Of a stretch of 64,000 nt of DNA, positions 51,738 through 59,262 are shown one piece after another; within the stretch, counting starts at the first letter, position 1; each line of letters opens with the position of its first letter. The DNA is from CADCVW01 sp035644935 (GTDB taxonomy: Bacteria; Pseudomonadota; Alphaproteobacteria; Sphingomonadales; Sphingomonadaceae), in contig DASQNO010000104.1 of NCBI GenBank assembly GCA_035644935.1, forward strand, positions 1-64,000, in the 5' to 3' direction. Made by a program: the position numbers and the translations under genes. Below the pieces are notes generated by a model that made no database searches, was not told the origin of the DNA, and saw only the letters and a list, made by a program, of their open reading frames with translations.

Positions 51738-51803
51738 GCGCGCAGCGTAACGCGGGACGCCGGGCGGCTCAACTCCAGCCCGGAGCCGAACAGACGCAGC
51801 TGC

Positions 51804-51828
51804 GGAACGCGGATCGGGCGCGCGGGTT
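51804..51828 (+). promoter_or_regulatory. EcfG-like general stress promoter
   Basis: GGAAC (51804-51808), 16 bases, then GGTT (51825-51828), matching GGAAC-N16/17-CGTT with one mismatch. It lies 27 bases upstream of the start of a small hydrophilic gene that has a strong AAGGAG. This is the second such site within 2.1 kb. Confidence 0.5.
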
Positions 51829-51855
51829 TTTCCGGGGGCAAAGGAGACACGCACG

Positions 51856-52101
51856 ATGAACGACAGGAGCAGCGACCGCGCCGAGACCGCCAAGCGCCAC
51901 GACGACAGCGACATCATCGATGCCGCCGAAGACGGCGCGCTGGGGACCAGCGCCGCGGGCGGCAACCGCCAGCGCGAGGTGGGGTCCCTCGACGACATGA
52001 AGCGGGCCACCGATCCCGACGCGGCGATCACCGGCGTGCAGAAGAGCGGCCGCGTCCAGCCGCCGACCGCGACGCGCAGCGACTTCGAGGGCAACAACTG
52101 A
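51856..52101 (+). CDS. Small hydrophilic, probably disordered, stress-type protein
   Basis: 81 residues, highly charged and with almost no hydrophobic residues (RSSDRAETAKRHDDSDIIDA, EVGSLDDMKRATDPDAAITG). It has AAGGAG 9 bases before the ATG and an EcfG-like promoter upstream. It is probably intrinsically disordered. Similar short hydrophilic proteins are common in sphingomonads; function unknown. Confidence 0.78.
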   Translation: MNDRSSDRAETAKRHDDSDIIDAAEDGALGTSAAGGNRQREVGSLDDMKRATDPDAAITGVQKSGRVQPPTATRSDFEGNN

Positions 52102-52185
52102 CCGGTGGTCCGGCCGGCTGCATCATTCGATGATCTAGCCGGCCACCCTCCAGCCCTCGCCTTCGCGGGCCACCGCCCCGGCCCA

Positions 52186-52398
52186 TCAGCCTTTATCTTC
52201 GGCCAGCGTGTGCGCAACAAGGGCGTTGGCGTGTCCGTGGCCCATGCCGTGCTCCCCCTTGAGCCACGCGACCAGCTCCATGTGCCTGGCGGGCGGGCGG
52301 GCGCGCAGCAGCGCCTTCCATTCGGCGATGGGGCGGCCGTAGGTCTTTTCGATCGACGGGAAGTAGGAGGCGGGGCCTTTGGCCTTGTCTTCGCTCAT
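52186..52398 (-). CDS. DUF4287 family protein
   Basis: 70 residues with the family pattern SYFPSIEKTYGRPIAEWKAL and HMELVAWLKGEHGMGHGHAN-ALVAHTL. Soluble and small; function unknown. In other genomes this domain often precedes or is fused to a DUF5655-type domain, which is absent here. Confidence 0.88.
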   Translation of the reverse strand: MSEDKAKGPASYFPSIEKTYGRPIAEWKALLRARPPARHMELVAWLKGEHGMGHGHANALVAHTLAEDKG

Positions 52399-52431
52399 GA
52401 CGCGCTGTTCAAACAGCGGCCGCGACGCGGG

Positions 52432-53004
52432 TCAAGCTTGAGCGGGAGGTGAGCCGGAGTCGCGTAGATATGCGAACATGTGCGGCACATAGTCGGCTTT
52501 GCCGATCCCGACGCCTTCCCCCCGGAAAATGGCGTAGGCGGCCATAAGGTGAAAGTAGAACTGTCCGAGCGCCCAGTCGCGTGCGAATTGCTCGCGGGTG
52601 AGGTCGAAGGTCAGGCCCATCGGCAGGGTAAGGACGAGCGAGGCCTCGGCAGGCGCCTGGTCGAGTGCGTCCGGCCCCAGGCCGTCGACGAAGGCGAGCG
52701 CCTCATCGATCCGGGCGCGGGCGCCGCTCAACGTGCCTGGCTGCTCGCCGGCGTTGCGACCCTCGTCTAGCAGCGCGTCGAGGGGCGCGAGCGATGCCCC
52801 AAGCAGGCGCAGCGGCGCTTCCTGCGCCTGAACGCAAGCGAAGCGGATCTGCGTAGCCAGCGGGTACATGTCCGGCGCGAGGCGGGCCCAAAGCAGAGCT
52901 TCGGCGCCGGCGCCGCCGAGCTGTGCCTCTGCCTTGTCGAGCAGCCCGCGGAGCGTGCGAAGCATGTTGCGGTAAGTGGGAACGAGGAGATCGGTCAGGT
53001 TCAT
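52432..53004 (-). CDS. DUF1993 family protein
   Basis: 190 residues, all-helical, matching DUF1993: LLVPTYRNMLRTLRGLLDKA, WARLAPDMYPLATQIRFACV and FYFHLMAAYAIFRGEGVGIG. The fold is DinB/YfiT-like, but the metal-binding histidines are not in the usual pattern. Its ATG overlaps the stop of the upstream VOC gene, so the two are coupled. Confidence 0.87.
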   Translation of the reverse strand: MNLTDLLVPTYRNMLRTLRGLLDKAEAQLGGAGAEALLWARLAPDMYPLATQIRFACVQAQEAPLRLLGASLAPLDALLDEGRNAGEQPGTLSGARARIDEALAFVDGLGPDALDQAPAEASLVLTLPMGLTFDLTREQFARDWALGQFYFHLMAAYAIFRGEGVGIGKADYVPHMFAYLRDSGSPPAQA

Positions 53005-53483
53005 GTCGGTTTCGGCAACGGGGCGTTTGCCGGTTCCTTAGCCGGCTGCACCAAGTCCCACAAATTGCCGTAGAGGTCCGCGAACACCACGACGGTGCCG
53101 TAGGCGCGGGTGGCGGGTTCGCGGACGAAGGTGACTCCGTGCGCGCGCATCGCGGCGTAGTCGCGGGCGAAGTCGTCGGTGCGCAGGAACAGAAAGACGC
53201 GCCCGCCCGCCTGATTGCCGATGAAGGCCTCCTGCTCCGGCGTCGCGGCGCGGGCGAGGAGGAGGGTGGCGGCGCCTTCGCCCGCGCCGGGCGGGGCGAT
53301 GAGGACCCATCTTTTGCTGATCGCGATCTCCGAGCCGCCTTCGGCTGAGATCGCTCCGGGCTTGTCCTGCACGGGCTGGCACTGGTCGGCGACGAGGGTG
53401 AAGCCGAGCACTCCCGTGAACCAGGCGATCGCCTCGTCATAGTCGCGGACGATGAGAGCGGTGTGGGCGAGGGATTGGGGCAT
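53001..53483 (-). CDS. VOC (glyoxalase/bleomycin-resistance fold) protein
   Basis: 160 residues of the vicinal-oxygen-chelate fold: HTALIVRDYDEAIAWFTGVL, RVFLFLRTDDFARDY and the final VVVFADLYGNLWDLV with the usual Asp-Gly-Asn end. A metal-dependent dioxygenase, isomerase or binding protein of unknown substrate. Coupled with DUF1993. Confidence 0.88.
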   Translation of the reverse strand: MPQSLAHTALIVRDYDEAIAWFTGVLGFTLVADQCQPVQDKPGAISAEGGSEIAISKRWVLIAPPGAGEGAATLLLARAATPEQEAFIGNQAGGRVFLFLRTDDFARDYAAMRAHGVTFVREPATRAYGTVVVFADLYGNLWDLVQPAKEPANAPLPKPT

Positions 53484-53539
53484 TTACCTAGTACGTTCCG
53501 TTGTTGTGCCCACATACGTTTTGCTTTACAGCATCCTCC

Positions 53540-53797
53540 GTGGCGAGGCGGATTGAGTATAGCCGGGATGCGCTGCGGACGCTGCAGCGGATCGACCGTG
53601 CGACGGGCGAGCGGATCGTCCTGAAGATCGAACAGCTGGCCGAACGGCCGGAGTCGCTCGCCAACAACGTCCGGGCGCTGAAAGGTCGGGGCGGACTTAA
53701 GCGGCTGCGGGTCGGCGACTGGCGGGTGATCTTCACGGAGACGCTGGTCGTAATCGCGGTGGAACGGATCGCGCCGCGCGGCGCGGCTTACGACTGA
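53540..53797 (+). CDS. RelE/ParE-family toxin
   Basis: 85 residues from GTG 53540: RRIEYSRDALRTLQRIDRAT, ENVRALKG-type NNVRALKGRGGLKRLRVGDW and RVIFTETLVVIAVERIAPRG. This is a compact RelE-fold protein with the R.GDWRV motif near the end. Such toxins cleave ribosome-bound mRNA or poison gyrase. It is followed 12 bases later by an XRE-type antitoxin; the toxin-first order is like higBA. No good ribosome binding site is seen; an upstream TTG frame adds 13 residues. Confidence 0.85.
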   Translation: MARRIEYSRDALRTLQRIDRATGERIVLKIEQLAERPESLANNVRALKGRGGLKRLRVGDWRVIFTETLVVIAVERIAPRGAAYD

Positions 53798-53809
53798 GGA
53801 GACACGACG

Positions 53810-54199
53810 ATGACCTATCAACCCCAGCGCTTCACCGCTCCCGACGGGACGGAGATGGTGGTGCTGCGCGCCGAGGATTGGGAGCGGTTGCGCGCCTTTG
53901 CCGAGGACGAGGAGGACGTGCGCGAGGCGACCGCGATCATGGCGCGGATCGAGGCGGGCGAAGGCACGGTGCCGGGCGAAGTCGTCAAGCTGATGATCGC
54001 CGACGGCCTCTCCCCGCTCGGCGCGTGGCGGCGGCACCGCGGGCTCAGCCAGGCGGCGCTGGCGAAGGCGGCGGGGCTCAGCCAGGTGTGGGTCGGCCGC
54101 ATCGAGGCAGGCGGCGGATACGGATCGCGCGAGACGCGGAGGAGGTTGGCGGCGGCGCTGGGCGCGCCGGTTTGGGCTTTGGAGGAGGAGGGGGAATAG
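53810..54199 (+). CDS. XRE-family antitoxin
   Basis: 129 residues. The N-terminal about 60 residues bind the toxin by analogy (DGTEMVVLRAEDWERLRAFA). The C-terminal helix-turn-helix is SPLGAWRRHRGLSQAALAKA-AGLSQVWVGRIEAG. It should neutralise the RelE-like toxin and repress its own promoter. The pair lies right before a lower-G+C segment. Confidence 0.87.
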   Translation: MTYQPQRFTAPDGTEMVVLRAEDWERLRAFAEDEEDVREATAIMARIEAGEGTVPGEVVKLMIADGLSPLGAWRRHRGLSQAALAKAAGLSQVWVGRIEAGGGYGSRETRRRLAAALGAPVWALEEEGE

Positions 54200-54313
54200 G
54201 TACCCTACTTTCTCATTTACGATTTGCCTTTCCTACAGCCCGACGTTGTGGCACTATCATCTTAGTGAGCCGTTCCAGAAGCTGGTGCGGCTCTCGCGAT
54301 TCCAAGGCTTGGG

Positions 54314-55621
54314 ATGACAGCTGAAGTCGCCATCTTAAACAAACTGGGCGTTGCGTTAGCAGCCGATAGCGCTGTGACTATCTCTCAGGGATCTAGTTCT
54401 CGCAAGGTGTTTAACACGGCAGACAAGCTTTTCGAGCTGTCGTCGGTGCAACCTATCGCCTGTATGATTTTCAGCGGAATGCAGTTTATGCAGGCACCGC
54501 TGCCCGTATTGATAAAGGACTTCCGTTCGTCAGCGCCTCAATTTGACACCATCGAGCAAGCCTCAACGTCCCTGCTAAATTATCTGAGTGAATACGCTCA
54601 AAGCTCAAATGATATAATGCAGCAAGCGGCTGTTCATAGATCAGCAACGTCAGTGCTAACGATGCTTACAACACGCGTCAGCCAACTGCTAATGCGTCGG
54701 CTTTCGGACATGCAGAAGCCCTCTGCTGATCTAGACGACGCTGAGGCCAAACGTAATCCGCTAGAGACGCTTTGGGAGCAGGCACTCGGCGCCATAGAAC
54801 GCATTGCCAGCTCGTGGCCTGATAGCAATTTCATTGGCGCCTATCCAGCAACGCGCAAACTGAATTCCATCATCCGACGAGCCGTTTCGGAGCAGTCGTT
54901 GCAGCCACCAGAGACCATCGTTGAGCGGATAGTCGCACTAGTTCGACTGTCTCTCAAGAAGAACAATCCAGCAGCTCCATCAACAGGAATAGTGGTTGCA
55001 GGCTTTGGACGCACTGAAATTTTTCCGACGCTGGTCCACCTGAAAGTTTACGAACCGGTTCTAGGTGCCCTGAAATTTGATCGAGTTGAAGGAGTTGACA
55101 TTGCGCGCAGTGGGCCGCGCGCTCGTGTTATGGCGTTTGCGCAGCGTGAGATGGCTGAGCGATTTCTATTTGGATTAGATCTTCAAGTCAAAGACAAAAT
55201 GCTTCGGTTCTGTCGGCAAACCGTTACGAAGATTGGGGAGTCAACAACATCTCTTCTAGAGTTTGAGTCTGTTGAGGAGAAAGATGAGTTTAAGAAATCC
55301 ATTCTTAGTGCGGAACTTGCCTTCGTACGAGATTTTGAAGAACTAGGAATGGAGACGATACGTCGTGAGTCCCAAAAAGCTGTCGAAGACATGGTCGAAT
55401 TTATGCCTAAGCAGGATCTTGCAGAGTTTGCGGAAGCGCTTGTTAACCTGTCTTCTCTGCAGAGACGCGTAGCTTCTGGCTTCGAAACCGTTGGTGGCCC
55501 AATTGATGTCGCGGTGATCAGTAAAGCCGAAGGTCTAGTCTGGGTTAAACGCAAGCATTATTTTCCAACGGATTTAAACTCCCGTTACTTCAATCGCTTA
55601 AAGGAGACGAGAGATGAATGA
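54314..55621 (+). CDS. Proteasome-like Ntn-hydrolase-fold protein of unknown function
   Basis: 435 residues of markedly lower G+C than all neighbours. If the initiator Met is removed, the chain begins T1-A-E and continues to G11-V12...A15-A16-D17-S18...T21, the same register as proteasome beta subunits and HslV (T1 nucleophile, D17). A Lys follows in DKLFELS, like K33, then a Ser-Gly turn (FSGM). The C-terminus has DLAEFAEALVNLSSLQRRVA, then ETVGGPIDVAVISKAEGLVW, like the last helix and strand of the fold. About 150-200 helical residues are inserted between. Homologous bacterial proteins exist but I know of no characterised one. Confidence 0.75.
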   Translation: MTAEVAILNKLGVALAADSAVTISQGSSSRKVFNTADKLFELSSVQPIACMIFSGMQFMQAPLPVLIKDFRSSAPQFDTIEQASTSLLNYLSEYAQSSNDIMQQAAVHRSATSVLTMLTTRVSQLLMRRLSDMQKPSADLDDAEAKRNPLETLWEQALGAIERIASSWPDSNFIGAYPATRKLNSIIRRAVSEQSLQPPETIVERIVALVRLSLKKNNPAAPSTGIVVAGFGRTEIFPTLVHLKVYEPVLGALKFDRVEGVDIARSGPRARVMAFAQREMAERFLFGLDLQVKDKMLRFCRQTVTKIGESTTSLLEFESVEEKDEFKKSILSAELAFVRDFEELGMETIRRESQKAVEDMVEFMPKQDLAEFAEALVNLSSLQRRVASGFETVGGPIDVAVISKAEGLVWVKRKHYFPTDLNSRYFNRLKETRDE

Positions 55622-55802
55622 ATATTTTCCTTTAGCTGATATCCTATGCGACGCTGAGGAAAGAGGAAAATCTCCGGAACTCGAGGAAGCTATTGAACGC
55701 GCTAGAAACAACATAGAGCGCGCAGTTCAAGCCAAGACCGGAAGATTAAGGGTGTTAAAGCGTAGCATAAAGGTGCGAAGAGAACCGCTAATTGCAGCTT
55801 AA
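55614..55802 (+). CDS. Small partner protein of the Ntn-hydrolase cassette
   Basis: 62 residues, overlapping the previous gene's stop by 8 bases, with a strong AAAGGAGA 8 bases upstream. An acidic N-terminal helix (YFPLADILCDAEERGKSPEL) is followed by a basic C-terminus (RLRVLKRSIKVRREPL). It shares the low G+C of the upstream gene. The tight coupling suggests that it acts with the Ntn-like protein, perhaps as an adaptor, regulator or substrate; this is inference. No family recognised. Confidence 0.7.
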   Translation: MNEYFPLADILCDAEERGKSPELEEAIERARNNIERAVQAKTGRLRVLKRSIKVRREPLIAA

Positions 55803-55807
55803 CTCTA

Positions 55808-55851
55808 ACCGGTAAGCGTGTCTGATCTTATTGCCGGACCCGCTTACCGGT
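55808..55851. promoter_or_regulatory. 11-bp perfect inverted repeat closing the cassette
   Basis: ACCGGTAAGCG (55808-55818) and CGCTTACCGGT (55841-55851) flank 22 bases, just after the small gene and before the thiC 3' end. There is no T-run downstream on either strand, so it is not a standard terminator. It may be a Rho-assisted hairpin, a protein site or a boundary of the inserted cassette. Confidence 0.5.
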
Positions 55852-55902
55852 GCAAAAATAAATTCGTTACGCCTCGGGAGCCGAATGGCTCGGCCGACAG
55901 AG

Positions 55903-57852
55903 CTACTTGGAAACGGAAAGGTAGACCTCGCCACCCTTTTCTTTGAACCGCTCACTCATTACCGCCATCCCCTGCTCCACCGCCTCCGCCGCAATAAACG
56001 TCTCCACCCCCGCATTCTGCTTCGCCGCGATGTCCCCGCTCGGCGTAGCCGAGCGAGGTCCTGCGAGGCGATCTGCTCCGAGCAGATCGCTATTCGCTGC
56101 CCTGCCGGCAGCGAACTCTCGCACCTCCTGCGTGATCTTCATGGAGCAGAATTTCGGCCCGCACATCGAGCAGAAATGGGCGGTCTTGGCGCCTTCCGCC
56201 GGGAGCGTCTGGTCATGATATTGTTCCGCGGTGTCGGGGTCGAGCGACAGGTTGAACTGGTCGCGCCAGCGGAATTCGTAGCGGGCGCGGCTGACGGCGT
56301 CGTCGCGCATCTTGGCGGCGGGGTGGCCCTTGGCGAGGTCGGCGGCGTGGGCGGCTAGTTTATATGTGACGACGCCGACCTTGACGTCGTCGCGGTCGGG
56401 GAGGCCGAGATGCTCCTTGGGCGTGACGTAGCAAAGCATCGCCGTGCCGTACCAGCCGATCATCGCCGCGCCGATGCCGCTGGTGATGTGGTCGTAACCG
56501 GGCGCGATGTCTGTGGTGAGCGGGCCCAATGTGTAAAAGGGCGCCTCGCCGCAGACTTCGAGCTGCTTTTCCATGTTCTCCTTGATCTTGTGCATCGGCA
56601 CGTGGCCGGGACCTTCGATCATGACCTGGACGTCGTGCTTCCACGCGCGATGGGTGAGCTCGCCCAACGTGTAGAGCTCGCTGAACTGCGCCTCGTCATT
56701 GGCGTCGGCGATGGAGCCGGGACGCAGGCCGTCGCCGAGGCTGAAGGCGATGTCGTAGGCCTTCATGATCTCGCAGATCTCGTCGAAGCGTTCGTACAGG
56801 AAACTTTCGCGGTGGTGCGAGAGCATCCACTTGGCCATGATCGAGCCGCCGCGCGACACAATGCCGGTGACGCGCTTGGCGGTCATCGGCACGTAGGGCA
56901 GGCGGACGCCGGCGTGGATGGTGAAATAGTCGACGCCCTGTTCGGCCTGTTCGATCAGCGTGTCGCGGTAAATTTCCCAGGTCATGTCCTCGGCGACGCC
57001 GCCGACTTTCTCCAGCGCCTGGTAGATGGGGACGGTGCCGATGGGGACGGGCGCGTTGCGGATGATCCATTCGCGCGTGTCGTGAATATTGCGGCCGGTG
57101 GAGAGGTCCATCACCGTGTCGGCGCCCCAGCGGATTGACCAGACCATCTTGTCGACCTCGGCCGCGACGTCGCTCGCCACGGCGCTGTTCCCGATATTGG
57201 CGTTGATCTTGACCAGGAAGTTGCGGCCGATCGCCATCGGTTCGGATTCGGGGTGGTTGATGTTGTTGGGGATGATGGCGCGGCCGCGGGCGATCTCGTC
57301 GCGGACGAACTCGGGCGTGACGTAGTCGGGGATGGACGCGCCGAAGTCCTCGCCGTCGCGGACGTGGGAGCGGATCTGTTCGCGGCCGAGATTTTCGCGG
57401 ACGGCGACATATTCCATCTCGGGCGTGATGATGCCGCGGCGGGCATAGTGCATCTGCGACACGTTGTGGCCGGCGCGGGCGCGGAGCACGTTGCGGCGGA
57501 CGTTGGGGAACGGGGCGACGCCGCCCGAACGGTCCGGGCCGAGCTGGCCGTTGTCCTCCGGGCGGACCTCGCGCTGGCGGACTTCCTCGACATCGCCGCG
57601 GGCGCGGATCCAGGGGGCGCGAAGTTCGGGGAGGCCGCGGTCGATGTCGATGCGCGCGGACGCGTCGGTGTAGGGGCCGGACGGGTCGTAGACGCGCAAG
57701 GGCGGCTCGTCGCAGGAGGGGTCGAGCATGATCTCGCGCATAGCGACGCCCAGGGGGCCAACGTGAATTTTCCGACTGCCGCGGATCGGGCCGGTGGTGA
57801 CGCGGGGGGTGCCGGCGTCGGGCAGTTCGGTGCGGGCGGGGATGTCGGCCAT
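55903..57852 (-). CDS. thiC: Phosphomethylpyrimidine synthase ThiC
   Basis: A 649-residue radical-SAM enzyme converting 5-aminoimidazole ribotide to the thiamin pyrimidine (HMP-P). The core is intact: MEYVAVRENLG, GRNIHDTREWIIRNAPVPIG and the [4Fe-4S] loop CSMCGPKFC. Right after this loop, between REFA and AKQN, lies a 28-residue stretch (AGRAANSDLLGADRLAGPRS plus ATPSGDIA) encoded by three adjacent palindromes, an apparent in-frame insertion. GGAG precedes ATG 57852. Expression should be controlled by the TPP riboswitch upstream. Confidence 0.95.
   Translation of the reverse strand: MADIPARTELPDAGTPRVTTGPIRGSRKIHVGPLGVAMREIMLDPSCDEPPLRVYDPSGPYTDASARIDIDRGLPELRAPWIRARGDVEEVRQREVRPEDNGQLGPDRSGGVAPFPNVRRNVLRARAGHNVSQMHYARRGIITPEMEYVAVRENLGREQIRSHVRDGEDFGASIPDYVTPEFVRDEIARGRAIIPNNINHPESEPMAIGRNFLVKINANIGNSAVASDVAAEVDKMVWSIRWGADTVMDLSTGRNIHDTREWIIRNAPVPIGTVPIYQALEKVGGVAEDMTWEIYRDTLIEQAEQGVDYFTIHAGVRLPYVPMTAKRVTGIVSRGGSIMAKWMLSHHRESFLYERFDEICEIMKAYDIAFSLGDGLRPGSIADANDEAQFSELYTLGELTHRAWKHDVQVMIEGPGHVPMHKIKENMEKQLEVCGEAPFYTLGPLTTDIAPGYDHITSGIGAAMIGWYGTAMLCYVTPKEHLGLPDRDDVKVGVVTYKLAAHAADLAKGHPAAKMRDDAVSRARYEFRWRDQFNLSLDPDTAEQYHDQTLPAEGAKTAHFCSMCGPKFCSMKITQEVREFAAGRAANSDLLGADRLAGPRSATPSGDIAAKQNAGVETFIAAEAVEQGMAVMSERFKEKGGEVYLSVSK
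56026..56115. repeat. Palindromic element inserted in-frame in thiC
   Basis: Three consecutive perfect palindromes: CGCTCGGC-GTA-GCCGAGCG (56037-56055), GCGATCTGCT-CCG-AGCAGATCGC (56068-56090) and TTCGCTGCC-5 nt-GGCAGCGAA (56093-56115). TGCGAG (56062-56067) and CTCGCA (56118-56123) can pair around the last two, giving a branched fold. The inserted codons are 56026-56109 (84 bases, divisible by three). The structure resembles the Rickettsia palindromic elements found within coding genes. Confidence 0.75.
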
Positions 57853-57919
57853 GGGTAATTCTCCAAGCTCCGTAGGCCGGGCTCGGTCCTCGCCAGTCCC
57901 CCGGACTGGCTGCGGTCTC

Positions 57920-58005
57920 GCCCTCCCTACGCCGCTATCAAGCGGATCAGGTTCGACGGGTCCTGGCGATAAGCCAATCTCAACCGCCTGCGCGGTCCCC
58001 CGGGG
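57920..58005 (-). ncRNA. TPP riboswitch (THI element)
   Basis: Read on the minus strand, TTGAGAT...GACCCGTCGAACCTGATCCG, then TTGATAGCGGCGTAGGGAGG matches the conserved TPP aptamer core (CTGAGA, ACCC, GAACCTGATC, and the CGTAGGGA end). It lies about 70 bases upstream of the thiC start. When TPP is bound it should reduce thiC expression. A hairpin CCAGTCC-GGGGGACTGG between aptamer and start may belong to the expression platform. Confidence 0.92.
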
Positions 58006-58062
58006 AATGAGGACGGTGTAGGCGCGCGATGCGGCGGCGTCGATAGGCGAGTGAGTTTAGCT

Positions 58063-58132
58063 GTTCCGCGGCGTAGGCCGGGGTCCAGTGACACCGCCGG
58101 TACGACTGGGCCCCGGCCTACGCCGGGGAACA
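58063..58132. repeat. GCGTAGGCCGGGG-family palindrome
   Basis: The left arm GCGTAGGCCGGGGTCCAGTG and right arm (complement) TGGGCCCCGGCCTACGCCGG enclose ACACCGCCGGTACGAC. The same unit, half decayed, is at 4418-4505. It sits between the thiC leader and dinB. Confidence 0.75.
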
Positions 58133-58141
58133 AGCGTTCGC

Positions 58142-59230
58142 CTAGAGCAGGCCGAGTTGCGGGGCGGCGGCGGGCTCGTCGTGGCTCAGGCCCGACAGCG
58201 TCAGGCCGAGCAGGCGGATGCCCTTGGGCGCGGGGAGGACGCCGCGCAGCAGGTCCGCGCCGACCGCCAGGAATTCGTCGCGGCCCGCGACGGCGTGCGG
58301 GAGCGAGCGGGCGCGGGTGATGATCTGGAAATCCTGAAACTTGACCTTGAGCGTCACCGTGCGGCCGGAAATGCCCCCCTTCTCGCCGATGCGGCGCCAG
58401 ACGGTGTCGGCGATACTCGCCAGTTCGGCCAGCAGGTCGGCCTCGGCGTGCAGGTCCTGGTGGAACGTGTCCTCGGCGCCGAGCGACTTGCGGATGCGGT
58501 TAGGCCGGACCTGGCGGTGACAGATGGCGCGGGCGAGGTTGTGGTAATATTCCGCCGAGCTGCCGAAATGGCGCGCGAGCCAGGCGAGATCGCGCGCGCG
58601 CAGGTCGGCGCCGGTGTGGATGCCCAGCCGCGCCATCTTGGCGGCGGTGACCGGGCCGACGCCGTGGAAACGCCCCACCGGCAGCGCGGCGACGAAGGCG
58701 GGGCCGCGCGCCGGGGTGACGACGCAGCAGCCGTCGGGCTTGTTCTGGTCGGACGCGAGCTTGGCCAGGAACTTGTTGTAGGAAACGCCGGCGGATGCGG
58801 TGAGGCCTGTTTCCGCCCGGATGCGGGCGCGGATCTCCTCCGCGATCGCGGTGGCGACGCCGATGCCCTTGAGGTCGTGCGTGACGTCGAGATAGGCCTC
58901 GTCCAGGCTCAGCGATTCGACGTGCGGCGTGTAGTCGCGGAAGATCGCGCGGATCTGGTTGGACACTTCGCGGTAGGCGTCGAAGCGCGGCCGGACGAAG
59001 ACAAGGTCGGGGCAGCGGCGGCGCGCGGTGACCGATGGCATGGCGGAGCGGACGCCGAAGACGCGGGCCTCGTAGCTCGCCGCCGCAACGACGCCGCGCC
59101 CGCCCGAACCGCCGACCGCCACGGGGAGCCCGCGAAGCGCCGGGTCGTCGCGCTGTTCCACGGACGCGAAGAAGGCGTCCATGTCGACGTGGATGATCTT
59201 GCGAACGGCAGGTTCGGCAGGGTCGTTCAC
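58142..59230 (-). CDS. dinB: DNA polymerase IV
   Basis: A 362-residue Y-family translesion polymerase: HVDMDAFFASVEQRD and SLDEAYLDVT hold the catalytic carboxylates, and GVSYNKFLAKLASD and FHGVGPVTAAKM (helix-hairpin-helix) follow. The last residues, QLGLL, are a beta-clamp binding motif. It copies across lesions with low fidelity and is often SOS-induced; I see no clear LexA box upstream. Confidence 0.95.
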   Translation of the reverse strand: MNDPAEPAVRKIIHVDMDAFFASVEQRDDPALRGLPVAVGGSGGRGVVAAASYEARVFGVRSAMPSVTARRRCPDLVFVRPRFDAYREVSNQIRAIFRDYTPHVESLSLDEAYLDVTHDLKGIGVATAIAEEIRARIRAETGLTASAGVSYNKFLAKLASDQNKPDGCCVVTPARGPAFVAALPVGRFHGVGPVTAAKMARLGIHTGADLRARDLAWLARHFGSSAEYYHNLARAICHRQVRPNRIRKSLGAEDTFHQDLHAEADLLAELASIADTVWRRIGEKGGISGRTVTLKVKFQDFQIITRARSLPHAVAGRDEFLAVGADLLRGVLPAPKGIRLLGLTLSGLSHDEPAAAPQLGLL

Positions 59231-59262
59231 GCCTTGTTCTTAACCCAGGCCGTGGTGGGAGG

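Noticed and set aside
55808..55851. Intrinsic terminator for the Ntn cassette
   Set aside because: The stem is perfect but no T-run follows on either strand, so I list it only as an inverted repeat.
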